Notes: generated from the letters alone by a model not told the origin. Numbered from the stretch's first letter, positions 9,643 to 18,071 are shown. The stretch is DNA of 64,000 nucleotides from Pseudaminobacter soli (ex Zhang et al. 2022) (GCF_014595955.1 NZ_JABVCF010000001.1:186001-250000), one strand, 5' to 3'. Translations and numbers: made by a program.

Positions 9643-10398
9643 TTACCCGCGAGCGGCCTCAGAGCCGGCCCCGGCCGTCCGCAAGAGGGTGCCCCCGGCG
9701 GATTCCGCCGCCCGCCGGATTCTGCTGAAGCTCATGGCGATGTGGGCACGCCTGACATGGCTGGCGGCAGCCAGATCGCCGTTTTCGACAGCCTCAGCGA
9801 TGTCCGCGACCTCACGCTGGAAGATGACGAACTCGTTGTTGAGCAACTGCTCGTAGCCCCCGAGACGGGAGGCCGTTTTCAGCCAGATTCGCGTGGTCTG
9901 ATAGTAGAGCCGCTCGCTGATCTCGCGCAGCGGCACGTTGGTCGTCAGGCTGTTGAACAGGTGGAAGAATTCCATGTTGATGCGCGCGAACTCGCGCGGA
10001 TCGGCCTTGCGCACCATCTGGTCGCAGCGTTCCTTGATCTCGCGGAACCGCGCCACTAGCCCGCCATCAACCGCGACGGGTGAGAGTTTGCCCACCAGTT
10101 CCGCCAGTTCGACGCGTAGCTCGTAGACCTGTGCCAGCTCTTCCACCTCGATGTCGCTCACGATGGTGCCGACGCCGTGGACGGAGCGGAGCAGGCCTTC
10201 CGCCTCGAGCTTGACGAGGACGCGGCGGATCGGCGTTCGCGATACGCCGAATTCCTGGGCGAGATCCTCCTCGCGCAGCCGCTCGCCGGGCGCGTAGTCG
10301 AGCAGGCAGATGCGCATCCGTAAAGTCTGGTAGATCCGCTCGAACCGGCCTCTCGCGCCTTCGTCTGCCGGCGACGTCCGCTCGGTAGTGAACGGCAT
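9643..10398 (-). CDS. GntR-family (FCD) transcriptional regulator
   Basis: 251 residues from the ATG at 10398, which has GGGGAGG upstream; a TTG at 10425 is less likely. The N-terminal winged helix (about 20-85) contains LREEDLAQEFGVSRTPIRRVLVKL. The C-terminal all-helical FCD effector domain covers about 95-230. It is last in a minus-strand set with the M20 deacetylase (16-base gap) and DoeA, so it is very likely the local regulator of ectoine catabolism. It is FCD type, not the MocR-type EnuR known from other ectoine loci. A TTGT..ACAA palindrome in the ehuB promoter region fits an FCD-GntR operator. Confidence 0.88.
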   Translation of the reverse strand: MPFTTERTSPADEGARGRFERIYQTLRMRICLLDYAPGERLREEDLAQEFGVSRTPIRRVLVKLEAEGLLRSVHGVGTIVSDIEVEELAQVYELRVELAELVGKLSPVAVDGGLVARFREIKERCDQMVRKADPREFARINMEFFHLFNSLTTNVPLREISERLYYQTTRIWLKTASRLGGYEQLLNNEFVIFQREVADIAEAVENGDLAAASHVRRAHIAMSFSRIRRAAESAGGTLLRTAGAGSEAARG

Positions 10399-10414
10399 CA
10401 AGAGCGCCTCCCCT

Positions 10415-11575
10415 CTATTCCGCAAGCGTCAGCCTCAGCTTGTCAAGCATCTCCAGGCAGGCTGCCAGTTGGTCAATGGCGATGAACTCGTCCGGCTTGT
10501 GAGCCTGGGCGATCGAGCCCGGACCGCAGATGATCGAGGAAATGCCCGCAGACTGGAACAGGCCCGCCTCCGTGCCGAAGGGGACGACGTCGGCATGGTC
10601 GCAGCCGGTCAGCCCGCAGACGATCTCCCGCGCCTCGGATTCACCGACAACCTGCAGGCCCTCGACCTCGCCGATCACATGGGTGACGATCCCGCAGCCG
10701 GGCGAGACAGCCCGCATGGCCGGCAGCAGGACCGCGTCGACATAGTCGTTGAGGTCCCTCTTGACGAAGGCCGCGTCGCCGGCCGTCACCGGACGCATCT
10801 CCCATTCGACGGCGCAGGCACCGGCGATGACGTTACGCGCCGTGCCGCCGGCCATCCGGCCCACCTGCACCGTCGTCCATGGCGGGTCGAAGCGGCTGCC
10901 GGCCGGGGCGCGGGCTTTCAGCCTTTCGCCGAGGTCGAGCAGGCGCGAAACGTAGCGCGTGGCATACTCGATGGCATTCACCCCCTTGCCCGGCTGGGAG
11001 CCGTGGCCTTCGAGGCCGGTGAACTCGGTCGTGTACTCGTAGCAGCCCTTGTGACCCTCGATGACGCCCATGCCGGTTGGCTCGCCGATGATGGCGACGG
11101 AGGGGCGAATGCCGGCATTGGCGATCTCGCCCATCAGCGCCCGCGCACCGAAGCAGCCGATCTCCTCGTCATAGGTCAAGGCGAAGTGGAGCGGACGGGC
11201 GAGGCCGGCTTCCGCGAACCGGGGCGCCATCGCCAGAGCGGCGGCGATGAAGCCCTTCATGTCGCAGGTGCCGCGACCGTACAGCCTGCCGCCGCGTTCG
11301 GTCAGGGTAAAGGGGTCGCTCGTCCACTCGGACGGATCCGCGGGGACGACGTCGGTATGTCCGGAGAGCACGATGCCGCCGTCACCCGCCGGCCCCAACG
11401 TGGCGAACAGATTGGCCTTCGTGCCGCTGTCGTCGCGGGAGAGCGAAAGCGTGGCGCCCGCATCCGACAGGAGATCCGCAGTATAGGCGATCAGTTCGAG
11501 ATTGCTGTCCGAGGACACTGTCGGGAAGGCGACGAGTTGGCCCAGAATTTCCCGCGTGCGGGCGAGCATGTTCAT
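10415..11575 (-). CDS. M20 family deacetylase, ArgE type; probable N-acetyl-diaminobutyrate deacetylase
   Basis: 386 residues. Dizinc hydrolase motifs of acetylornithine deacetylases are present: SGHTDVVP, GRGTCDMKGF, DEEIGCFGA, IIGEPTG and the late QAHKPDEF. ArgE removes acetyl groups from N-acetyl amino acids. Here the gene lies 10 bases after doeA. In ectoine breakdown DoeA yields N-acetyl-2,4-diaminobutyrate, which must be deacetylated; the usual DoeB of the aspartoacylase-like family is not in the window. I infer that this enzyme fills that role. A true arginine-pathway ArgE is the alternative, but an operon with doeA argues against it. Confidence 0.82.
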   Translation of the reverse strand: MNMLARTREILGQLVAFPTVSSDSNLELIAYTADLLSDAGATLSLSRDDSGTKANLFATLGPAGDGGIVLSGHTDVVPADPSEWTSDPFTLTERGGRLYGRGTCDMKGFIAAALAMAPRFAEAGLARPLHFALTYDEEIGCFGARALMGEIANAGIRPSVAIIGEPTGMGVIEGHKGCYEYTTEFTGLEGHGSQPGKGVNAIEYATRYVSRLLDLGERLKARAPAGSRFDPPWTTVQVGRMAGGTARNVIAGACAVEWEMRPVTAGDAAFVKRDLNDYVDAVLLPAMRAVSPGCGIVTHVIGEVEGLQVVGESEAREIVCGLTGCDHADVVPFGTEAGLFQSAGISSIICGPGSIAQAHKPDEFIAIDQLAACLEMLDKLRLTLAE

Positions 11576-11585
11576 GCAGGGTCTC

Positions 11586-12770
11586 TCAGTCCTTCACGAA
11601 CAGCTTGCGCGGCCGGTCGCAGAAGCACTCCGCCGCTCCAGACTCGCGAATGAGGATGCTTTCCGTGATCTCCAGCCCCCAGTCGTCCATCCACAGGCCC
11701 GGCATGAAGTGGAACGTCATGCCGGCCTCGAGGATCGTTTCGTCGTCCTTGCGGAAGGAGATGGTGCGCTCGCCCCAGTCAGGGGGGTAGGAGATGCCGA
11801 TCGGATAGCCGCAACGGCTGTCCTTCTTGATGCCGGCGCGCTCGAGCGAGCCGAACAGCGCGCGCGCGACTGCGCCCGCCGGATTGCCGGGCCGTGCCGC
11901 TTCCAGGCCAGCTTCCAGCCCTTCGACCAGCGCCTTCTCCGCGTCGAGAATGTACTGCGGCGGCTTGCCGAGGAACACGGTGCGGCAGAAAGGCGTATGG
12001 TACCGCCGGTAACACCCGGCGATCTCGAAGAACGTGGCTTCGCCCTTCACGAAGGGGCGATTGTCCCAGGTGAGGTGCGGCGCGGCGGCATCGGTGCCAG
12101 AGGGCAGCAGCGGTACGATGGCCGCATAGTCGCCCCAGGCGTCGCCGACTCCGCGGATCGCGTCGCCGAAGATCTCGGCCACGACCTCGTTCTTCGGCCG
12201 GCCAGGCTCGACGCGCTCGATGATGCCGTCGACCATCTTCTCGGCAATTCGAGCCGCCTTGCGCATGAAGGCGATCTCCTCGTCGGACTTCACGCCTCGC
12301 TGCCAGTTGACGAGCGCCGTCGCGTCGACCAGTTCCGCCTGCGGCAGTTCCGCCTTGAGGACGAGGAAGGCCTTGGCCGAGAAGTAGTAGTTGTCGAACT
12401 CGAGCCCGATCCGCTTGCCGGCATAGCCGCGGTCGCGAAGCAGCGCGGCAAGATCCTGCATCGGATGGCGGACGGACGACTGCACGTAATTGTCGGCGTA
12501 CCCGGCGACGTGCTCGTCCGCCATCCACACCGTCCGCACCGCGCCGTTTGCGTCCTGCGAACGCCCCCACCAGACGGGATCGGCGTCGTGGAAGACCACG
12601 ACCCCCTGGTGAACGTAGAACGACCATCCGTCGTAGCCCGTGATCCACGCCATGTTCGACGGATCCTCGATGAAGAGGACGTCGATGTCCCGCTCTGCCA
12701 TGGCGCGGCGCACCTTGGCGAGGCGCCGGTCATACTCGTTGCGGGAAAAAGGTAGTTCCGCCGCCGGCAT
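11586..12770 (-). CDS. doeA: ectoine hydrolase DoeA (M24 family)
   Basis: 394 residues. It opens the ectoine ring to N-acetyl-2,4-diaminobutyrate. It has the creatinase/Xaa-Pro peptidase pita-bread fold and closely follows my recollection of DoeA/EutD over its length: LTGYDGWSFYVHQ-like text (here ITGYDGWSFYVHQ), NWQRGVKSDEE, AIVPLLPSGTDA, FFEIAGCYRRYH, PPDWGERT and a terminus RKLFVKD. AGGAGGAAG precedes the ATG. It heads the minus-strand set doeA, M20 deacetylase, GntR, divergent from the Ehu importer 168 bases away. Cytoplasmic. Confidence 0.92.
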   Translation of the reverse strand: MPAAELPFSRNEYDRRLAKVRRAMAERDIDVLFIEDPSNMAWITGYDGWSFYVHQGVVVFHDADPVWWGRSQDANGAVRTVWMADEHVAGYADNYVQSSVRHPMQDLAALLRDRGYAGKRIGLEFDNYYFSAKAFLVLKAELPQAELVDATALVNWQRGVKSDEEIAFMRKAARIAEKMVDGIIERVEPGRPKNEVVAEIFGDAIRGVGDAWGDYAAIVPLLPSGTDAAAPHLTWDNRPFVKGEATFFEIAGCYRRYHTPFCRTVFLGKPPQYILDAEKALVEGLEAGLEAARPGNPAGAVARALFGSLERAGIKKDSRCGYPIGISYPPDWGERTISFRKDDETILEAGMTFHFMPGLWMDDWGLEITESILIRESGAAECFCDRPRKLFVKD

Positions 12771-12807
12771 TCTTCCTCCTAATGCGCATCAACCAGTTGA
12801 TCGATTA

Positions 12808-12817
12808 ATGTGTACAT
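12808..12817. promoter_or_regulatory. possible half-strength operator (ATGT-GT-ACAT)
   Basis: An inverted repeat ATGT/ACAT has a two-base centre and lies 38 bases upstream of doeA. It has the same layout as the stronger TGTTGT-GC-ACAACA palindrome on the ehuB side. It could be a second, weaker site for the same regulator. Short sequences like this occur by chance, so confidence is low. Confidence 0.3.
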
Positions 12818-12876
12818 CTAAGGCGAGTTGGCGCATGCGAACAAGAGATATTCTGCGCATTGATTAGAAAAATCCA

Positions 12877-12905
12877 TTGACACGATACGAGCGCCGCGTG
12901 ATGTT
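12877..12905 (+). promoter_or_regulatory. candidate ehuB promoter
   Basis: A perfect TTGACA is at 12877-12882. About 16-17 bases further lies a weak -10 candidate (TGATGT or GATGTT, 12899-12905). The supposed -10 overlaps the 14-bp palindrome, which would explain repression by occlusion. Start of transcription would be some 25-30 bases before the ehuB ATG. Confidence 0.5.
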
Positions 12906-12915
12906 GTGCACAACA
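12902..12915. promoter_or_regulatory. perfect 14-bp palindrome, putative GntR operator
   Basis: TGTTGTGCACAACA is self-complementary. It lies 23 bases upstream of the ehuB start codon and overlaps the predicted -10 region. The TTGT-N2-ACAA core matches the general pattern of FCD-type GntR sites, and an FCD GntR gene is part of the cluster. Binding by the Lrp-type DoeX is an alternative, but its sites are usually more degenerate. Confidence 0.55.
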
Positions 12916-12938
12916 AGAGGTGGAACAGGAGGAACCCT

Positions 12939-13793
12939 ATGAAAGCAGCTATCTTGAAGGGTGTGGCCGTGCTCGGCATGGCGGCCCTGGCGCTTGGATC
13001 GATCGCGACTTCCGCCAGCGCAGAGTCCCTGCTGGAGAAGGCCGACAAGGGCGAGCCGATCCGCATCGGCTTCGCAAACGAGATACCGTTCGCCTATCCC
13101 GCCGACGACGGCAGCCCAAAGGGCTTCGTCAACGTTTTCACGATCGCGGTGCTGAAGAAGATGGGCTACGAAAACATCGAGCCCGTGCAGACCGAATGGG
13201 GCGGGCTCATCCCGGGCCTCAACGCCAACCGGTTCGATATCGTCACGGGCGGCATGAACATCCTGGCGAGCCGCTGCGAGAACATCGCCTTCTCCGAACC
13301 CGTTGCGACTGTTGGTGACGGCTTCATCGTCGCGCCCGGTAACCCGAAAGGCATCGGCGACTATGAGAGCGTCGCCAAAGGTGGTGCCGTCATGGTGACC
13401 GGCGCGGGCTATTCAAACATCGAGGCGGCAAAGGCGGCGGGCGTTGCCGAGTCGAACATCATGCAGGTCCCCGGACCGACGGAAATCCTGGCGGCGGTGA
13501 AGTCCGGCCGCGCCGACGCGGGTGCGGGCACCTACTTCACCATGAAGCAGCTTGCTGATGCCTCGAGCGGGGCGGTCGAGGCAACCGACCCAAACGCGAT
13601 GCCGGAGAGCTCGTTCAACTGGGCCGGCATCGGCTTCCGCAAGGCTGACCAGGACTTCCTCGACAAGTTCAACGCGGCCATGAAGGAGTACATCGGCTCT
13701 GACGACATGCTGGAGGCAGTTGCCGAATACGGCTATGGCAAGGGTTCACTGCCGGGCGACAAGACGAGCGAATGGGTCTGCGCAAACCGCTGA
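12939..13793 (+). CDS. ehuB: ectoine/hydroxyectoine ABC transporter, substrate-binding protein EhuB
   Basis: 284 residues. It has a Sec signal peptide ending SASA-ES near residue 30, then a family-3 solute-binding fold (IRIGFANEIPFAY; NRFDIVTGGMNI; a ligand-binding ASRCENIAFSEPV segment). GGAGGAA precedes ATG 12939; an in-frame ATG at 12906 lies inside the operator and is rejected. It captures ectoines in the periplasm for EhuCD/EhuA. The next genes are ehuC, ehuD, ehuA, eutB and eutC, all on the same strand, which supports the assignment. Confidence 0.93.
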   Translation: MKAAILKGVAVLGMAALALGSIATSASAESLLEKADKGEPIRIGFANEIPFAYPADDGSPKGFVNVFTIAVLKKMGYENIEPVQTEWGGLIPGLNANRFDIVTGGMNILASRCENIAFSEPVATVGDGFIVAPGNPKGIGDYESVAKGGAVMVTGAGYSNIEAAKAAGVAESNIMQVPGPTEILAAVKSGRADAGAGTYFTMKQLADASSGAVEATDPNAMPESSFNWAGIGFRKADQDFLDKFNAAMKEYIGSDDMLEAVAEYGYGKGSLPGDKTSEWVCANR

Positions 13794-13837
13794 AATGACG
13801 ATGCGCGGGCCGGCCGACCCGGCTCGCCGCTCACTCG

Positions 13838-13849
13838 GGCACCGGTGCC
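13838..13849 (+). promoter_or_regulatory. 12-bp palindrome in the ehuB-ehuC gap
   Basis: GGCACCGGTGCC is perfectly self-complementary. It lies 45 bases after the ehuB stop in the only long gap of the ehu operon. No T-run follows. It may stabilise ehuB mRNA 3' ends or modestly attenuate read-through, as is common between binding-protein and permease genes. Confidence 0.35.
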
Positions 13850-13898
13850 AACGGTGTCCGTCTCCGCCTTCGTGGCCTGACGGGAAGATCCGAGCAGC

Positions 13899-14564
13899 AT
13901 GTCCTATCTCGAGTTCCTCGGCCAGTACGGCGACCGTATCCTGAGCGGTACGGTGGTTACCGTCGTGCTGACCGTGCTCGCCGCGCTGCTGGCGGTCGCG
14001 ATCGCGCTGGCAGCGGGCCTGATGCGGTTGGCGCCCAACGCGCTGGTCCGCGGCGTGGCCACCGTCTACATCGAGATCTTCCGGGGCACGTCGCTGCTGG
14101 TCCAACTCTACTGGATCTTTTTCGTGCTGCCGCTCTTCGGCATCACGTTCGAAAAGTTCACGGCCGGCTTCGTCGCCGTCGGCATGAACCTCGGTGCCTA
14201 CGGGGCGGAACTGGTGCGCGGCGCGATCCTGTCGGTTCCGAGAGGACAGTGGGAGGCCGCGCTCGCGCTCAACATGTCGCCGGCCAAGCGCATGTGGCGC
14301 GTGATCCTGCCCCAGGCGGTGCTGATCATGCTGCCATCTTGGGGCAATCTGCTCATCGAGATGTTGAAGGGTACGGCGCTGGTGGCGCTCATCGCCGTGA
14401 CGGACCTGATGTTCCAGGTCAAGCAGATCAACGGCACTACCTTCCAGTCGGCCGAGGCCTTCGGCACGGCGCTGATCATCTACTACATCCTCGCCCGCTT
14501 CATGTTGACACCGTTCATGCGCTGGCTGGAGCGCTTCATGCAGCGCAGGCTGGGGAGGGCTTGA
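13899..14564 (+). CDS. ehuC: ectoine/hydroxyectoine ABC transporter permease EhuC
   Basis: 221 residues, a polar amino acid (HisM/GlnP-type) permease with about five hydrophobic helices. The EIFRGTSLLVQLYW segment and the EAA loop (GAYGAELVRGAILSVPRGQWEAA) that contacts the ATPase are clear. It lies between ehuB and ehuD, with three bases separating it from the latter, and forms a heteromeric inner-membrane channel with EhuD. Confidence 0.92.
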   Translation: MSYLEFLGQYGDRILSGTVVTVVLTVLAALLAVAIALAAGLMRLAPNALVRGVATVYIEIFRGTSLLVQLYWIFFVLPLFGITFEKFTAGFVAVGMNLGAYGAELVRGAILSVPRGQWEAALALNMSPAKRMWRVILPQAVLIMLPSWGNLLIEMLKGTALVALIAVTDLMFQVKQINGTTFQSAEAFGTALIIYYILARFMLTPFMRWLERFMQRRLGRA

Positions 14565-14567
14565 GCG

Positions 14568-15236
14568 ATGTTCGACTGGCGCTGGGACTTCACCTGGGAC
14601 ATCCTGCCCCGCCTGATCGTCGCGACCGGCAACACGTTGTTGGCGGCCGGTCTAGGCTATGCGATCGCCGTGGTGCTCGGTCTCGCCTTCGCGCTGGCCC
14701 AGCGCACGCCTTACCGCGCCGTCACCGTGGTCGTGCGCGAGGCCGTCGAGTTCGTCCGCTCGACGCCGCTGGTGCTACAGATCTTCTTCGTCTTCTATGT
14801 CGGGCCGCAGTTCGGCCTCAGGCTCTCGCCCTGGACGGCCGGGATGATCGCCATCGGCCTGCACTACGCCGCCTACCTTTCGGAGGTCTATCGCGGCGGT
14901 CTGGAGAGCGTGCCGAAGGGCCAATGGGAGGCGGCGACCTCGCTCAACCTGTCGACGGCGCGCACCTACTTCCGCGTGATCATTCCGCAGGCGCTGCCGC
15001 CTTCGCTCGCCGGCATGGGCAACTATCTGGTCGGCATCTTGAAGGACACTCCCATGCTCTCGGTCATCGGCGTTGCGGAACTGATGCACACGGCGAACGC
15101 GATAGGCTCGGAAACCTATCGGTTCCTCGAGCCCTATACGCTGGTCGGGATCATCTTCCTCCTCATCTCGCTGCCCACCGCTACCGGCATCCGCCTCTTC
15201 GAGGCGTGGATGCGCCGCAAGCTCGGAATGATCTGA
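14568..15236 (+). CDS. ehuD: ectoine/hydroxyectoine ABC transporter permease EhuD
   Basis: 222 residues, a second HisM-type permease. Seen: EFVRSTPLVLQIFFVFY and the EAA loop AAYLSEVYRGGLESVPKGQWEAA split around residues 100-125. Its stop TGA shares one base with the ehuA ATG, indicating translational coupling. It pairs with EhuC in the inner membrane. Confidence 0.92.
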   Translation: MFDWRWDFTWDILPRLIVATGNTLLAAGLGYAIAVVLGLAFALAQRTPYRAVTVVVREAVEFVRSTPLVLQIFFVFYVGPQFGLRLSPWTAGMIAIGLHYAAYLSEVYRGGLESVPKGQWEAATSLNLSTARTYFRVIIPQALPPSLAGMGNYLVGILKDTPMLSVIGVAELMHTANAIGSETYRFLEPYTLVGIIFLLISLPTATGIRLFEAWMRRKLGMI

Positions 15237-16057
15237 TGAACAGCCAGGACATGTCCGGTTTCCCTCTCGAACTGCAGGGCGAAACGGTGCCCATGGTCAG
15301 CTTCAGGAAGGTGACCAAAAGCTACGGAAATCTGGTCGTGATGGATTCGCTCGATCTCGACATCGCTGAGGGCGAGATGGTTACGATCATCGGTCCATCG
15401 GGATCTGGAAAGACGACCGTATTGCGAATGCTGATGACGCTGGAAACCATCAATGGCGGCGTCATCTATGTCGACGGCAAACCGCTGACGCACATGCCAG
15501 ACGGTAATGGCCTCGTGCACGCCAATGACCGCTATCTGCGCCGGATGCGCTCGAAGATCGGCATGTGCTTCCAGCACTTCAACCTGTTTCCGCACATGAC
15601 CGCGCTGGAGAACTGCATGGAAGGCCCGGTACATGTGCTTGGGTTGTCGAAGAAGGAGGCGCGCGAGCGCTCCGAGGAGTTGTTGGCGATGGTCGGCATG
15701 GCCGACAAGCGCAACCAGCATCCGTCCCGTCTTTCGGGCGGCCAGCAGCAGCGCGTCGCGATTGCCCGCGCCATGGCCATGCGGCCGAAGGTCATGCTCT
15801 TTGACGAGGTGACCTCGGCGCTCGACCCGGAAGTCATCGGCGAGGTCACCAACGTGATCCGCAAGCTCGTCGCCGAGCACCATTTGACCATGCTGATGGT
15901 CACTCACCAGATGGGTTTCGCCAAGGACATCTCGGACCGCGTCTGCTTCTTCTACGGCGGCCGGATCGAGGAGCAGGGAGCGCCCGAGGAACTGTTCGGA
16001 AATCCCAGGCGCGAGCGCACCCAGCAATTCCTGAGCGCGGTGAAGGAGGCGATTTGA
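15236..16057 (+). CDS. ehuA: ectoine/hydroxyectoine ABC transporter ATP-binding protein EhuA
   Basis: 273 residues. Complete ABC ATPase motifs are present: Walker A GPSGSGKTT, Q-loop CFQHFNLFPHM, signature LSGGQQQRVAIARA, Walker B VMLFDEVTSALDP, and the switch histidine in MVTHQMGFA. The open frame extends far upstream inside ehuD, but ATG 15236 overlapping the ehuD stop is the natural start. It powers import through EhuCD. The stop region overlaps the TTG start of eutB by four bases. Confidence 0.94.
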   Translation: MNSQDMSGFPLELQGETVPMVSFRKVTKSYGNLVVMDSLDLDIAEGEMVTIIGPSGSGKTTVLRMLMTLETINGGVIYVDGKPLTHMPDGNGLVHANDRYLRRMRSKIGMCFQHFNLFPHMTALENCMEGPVHVLGLSKKEARERSEELLAMVGMADKRNQHPSRLSGGQQQRVAIARAMAMRPKVMLFDEVTSALDPEVIGEVTNVIRKLVAEHHLTMLMVTHQMGFAKDISDRVCFFYGGRIEEQGAPEELFGNPRRERTQQFLSAVKEAI

Positions 16058-17061
16058 GCCTCTCGCTCGCAGACATCCTTGCCGCTCGCCGGGCGATCGC
16101 CGGCGTCGCGGTGCGCACGCCGCTCGTCCCGTCGCCGCATATGAGCGCGATTGCCGGCCACGACTTCCTCCTAAAACTCGAGACGACCCAGCCGGTCGGC
16201 GCATTCAAGCTGCGCGGCGCGGTCAATACAGTGTCCGCGCTCGCCGGGGACGTCGGCGGCGTGGTCTGCTGCTCGACGGGCAATCATGGTCGCGCCATCG
16301 CCTATGCGGCGCGGGCGCGCGGGCTGAGGGCGGTCGTCTGCATGTCGTCGCTGGTGCCGCAAGTGAAGGTCGACGGCATCGTCGCGCTCGGCGCGGAGGT
16401 GCGCATCGTCGGGCGCAGCCAGGACGACGCGCTCGCCGAAAGCCGCAGGCTGTCACGGGAAGAGGGACTGGCGGGTATATCGCCTTTCGACGATCCGCTG
16501 GTGATCGCCGGCCAGGGCACGATCGGGCTGGAGTTGCTGGAGGACCGGCCGGACCTCGCGGGGATCCTTGTTCCCCTCTCCGGAGGGGGGCTCGCGGCGG
16601 GCGTGGCACTGGCCGCCAAGGCCATCAAACCGTCGATCAGGGTCATCGGCATCAGCATGGACCGAGGTGCGGCGATGCATGACTCGGTGCGCGCCGGCCG
16701 TCCGGTCGAGGTGGAGGAGGTGCCGAGCCTCGCCGATTCGCTCGGCGGCGGCATCGGCCTAGACAACCGCCTCTCCTTCCCGATCTGCCGCGACCTGCTC
16801 GACGACTGCGTTCTGGTTACGGAGGGGGAGATCTACGACGCCATGCAGACCCTCTATTTCGAGGACCGGATAGTGGCGGAAGGCGCGAGCGTCGTCGGCA
16901 TTGCCGCGATGAAGGCGGGCAGGCTGCCGCCGTTCGGCGGCCCGGTCGCGACGATCGTCACCGGGCGCAACGTCGATATGGCCAGCTTCACCGACATCGT
17001 CTCGGGACGGAGCGTGCGGCTCGGCGACATGGAAGTGGAGGGGCGAACCTATGGCGCGTGA
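16054..17061 (+). CDS. eutB: EutB, threonine dehydratase-like enzyme of hydroxyectoine utilisation
   Basis: 335 residues, fold-type II PLP enzyme. The PLP lysine is Lys52 in PVGAFKLRGA; the phosphate-binding glycine loop is LSGGGLAAG; STGNHGRAIAYAA is the substrate loop. It starts with TTG in a TTGA overlap with ehuA, since no ATG occurs before residue 30. In other ectoine loci EutB acts with EutA and EutC to convert hydroxyectoine into the ectoine route. Position between ehuA and eutC makes this assignment strong even though serine/threonine dehydratases share the fold. Confidence 0.88.
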   Translation: MSLSLADILAARRAIAGVAVRTPLVPSPHMSAIAGHDFLLKLETTQPVGAFKLRGAVNTVSALAGDVGGVVCCSTGNHGRAIAYAARARGLRAVVCMSSLVPQVKVDGIVALGAEVRIVGRSQDDALAESRRLSREEGLAGISPFDDPLVIAGQGTIGLELLEDRPDLAGILVPLSGGGLAAGVALAAKAIKPSIRVIGISMDRGAAMHDSVRAGRPVEVEEVPSLADSLGGGIGLDNRLSFPICRDLLDDCVLVTEGEIYDAMQTLYFEDRIVAEGASVVGIAAMKAGRLPPFGGPVATIVTGRNVDMASFTDIVSGRSVRLGDMEVEGRTYGA

Positions 17062-18043
17062 GGTCACGATACTGACCGAAACCGATCTGCGGCGGCTGGT
17101 GAGCCTTGACCTGCCGACGGTCAATGTCGTGGAGCGCGCCTTTGCGGCGCTCGCCTCGGGCAAGGTGGTGATGCCGCCGATCCTGTCCATGGCGATCCCC
17201 GAGGCTAACGGCGAGGTCGACGTGAAGACCGCTTGGATCCCCGGCTTCCAGGGTTTCGCCATCAAGGTCAGCCCGGGCTTCTTCGACAATCCGAAGATCG
17301 GCCTGCCGAGCCTCAACGGGCTGATGATCCTGTTCTCGGCCAAGACCGGGCTGGTCGAGGCGCTGCTGCTCGACAACGGCTATCTCACAGACGTGCGCAC
17401 CGCCGCGGCCGGCGCGGTCGCCGCCCGCCACCTCGCACCATTGACCGTGAAGATCGCGGGAGTGATCGGCACCGGAGTTCAGGCGCGGCTGCAGCTTCAG
17501 GCAGCGCATCTGGTACGCCCGTTCGACCGGGTGCTGGTCTGGGGACGCGATCGCGAGAAGGCTGAGGCCTGCGCGCGCGACCTTGCGGGCGCCCTGCCGG
17601 TGGTTGCGAGCTACGAGCCTGATCCGGCGCGGCTCGTCGCTGCGAGCCAACTCGTCGTGACGACCACGCCTGCCGAACATCCGGTGCTAAAGGCCGAATG
17701 GCTGCACCGCGGCCTCCACGTCACCGCCATGGGCTCCGACCAGGCCGGCAAGAACGAAATCGAGCCCGCCGCGCTCGCCGCGGCCGACCTGTATGTCTGC
17801 GACAGGGTCAGCCAGTGCGAACTGCTCGGTGAACTGCGCTGCGCGATCGCCGCCGGCCTCTGGAGCCGCGGCACGCCGCCGGAACTCGGCGAGATCGTCA
17901 CCGGCTTGAAGCAGGGCCGCACCTCCGACGACCAGGTCACCATCTGCGACCTCACCGGCACCGGCGCCCAGGACACCGCCATCGCCACGTTCGCCGTCGA
18001 GACGGCGCGAAAGGCCGGGGTGGGAACGATGATTTCTACTTAG
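17051..18043 (+). CDS. eutC: EutC, ornithine cyclodeaminase/mu-crystallin family enzyme
   Basis: 330 residues. A Rossmann NAD-binding motif GVIGTGVQARLQLQ is near residue 140, and the N-terminal half carries KVSPGFFDNP and a TAAAGAVAA segment typical of the family. It overlaps the eutB end by 11 bases and so is co-translated. In hydroxyectoine catabolism EutC works with EutB (and EutA, missing here) on the 3-hydroxy function. Last gene before the 18-kb inverted repeat. Confidence 0.88.
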   Translation: MAREVTILTETDLRRLVSLDLPTVNVVERAFAALASGKVVMPPILSMAIPEANGEVDVKTAWIPGFQGFAIKVSPGFFDNPKIGLPSLNGLMILFSAKTGLVEALLLDNGYLTDVRTAAAGAVAARHLAPLTVKIAGVIGTGVQARLQLQAAHLVRPFDRVLVWGRDREKAEACARDLAGALPVVASYEPDPARLVAASQLVVTTTPAEHPVLKAEWLHRGLHVTAMGSDQAGKNEIEPAALAAADLYVCDRVSQCELLGELRCAIAAGLWSRGTPPELGEIVTGLKQGRTSDDQVTICDLTGTGAQDTAIATFAVETARKAGVGTMIST

Positions 18044-18071
18044 GGATAGCTTCGGTGGTCCTGCGCCGTCC

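Noticed and set aside
14249-15235. Upstream extension of the ehuA frame
   Set aside because: It overlaps ehuC and ehuD out of frame and lacks ATPase character; the ATG at 15236 is the start.
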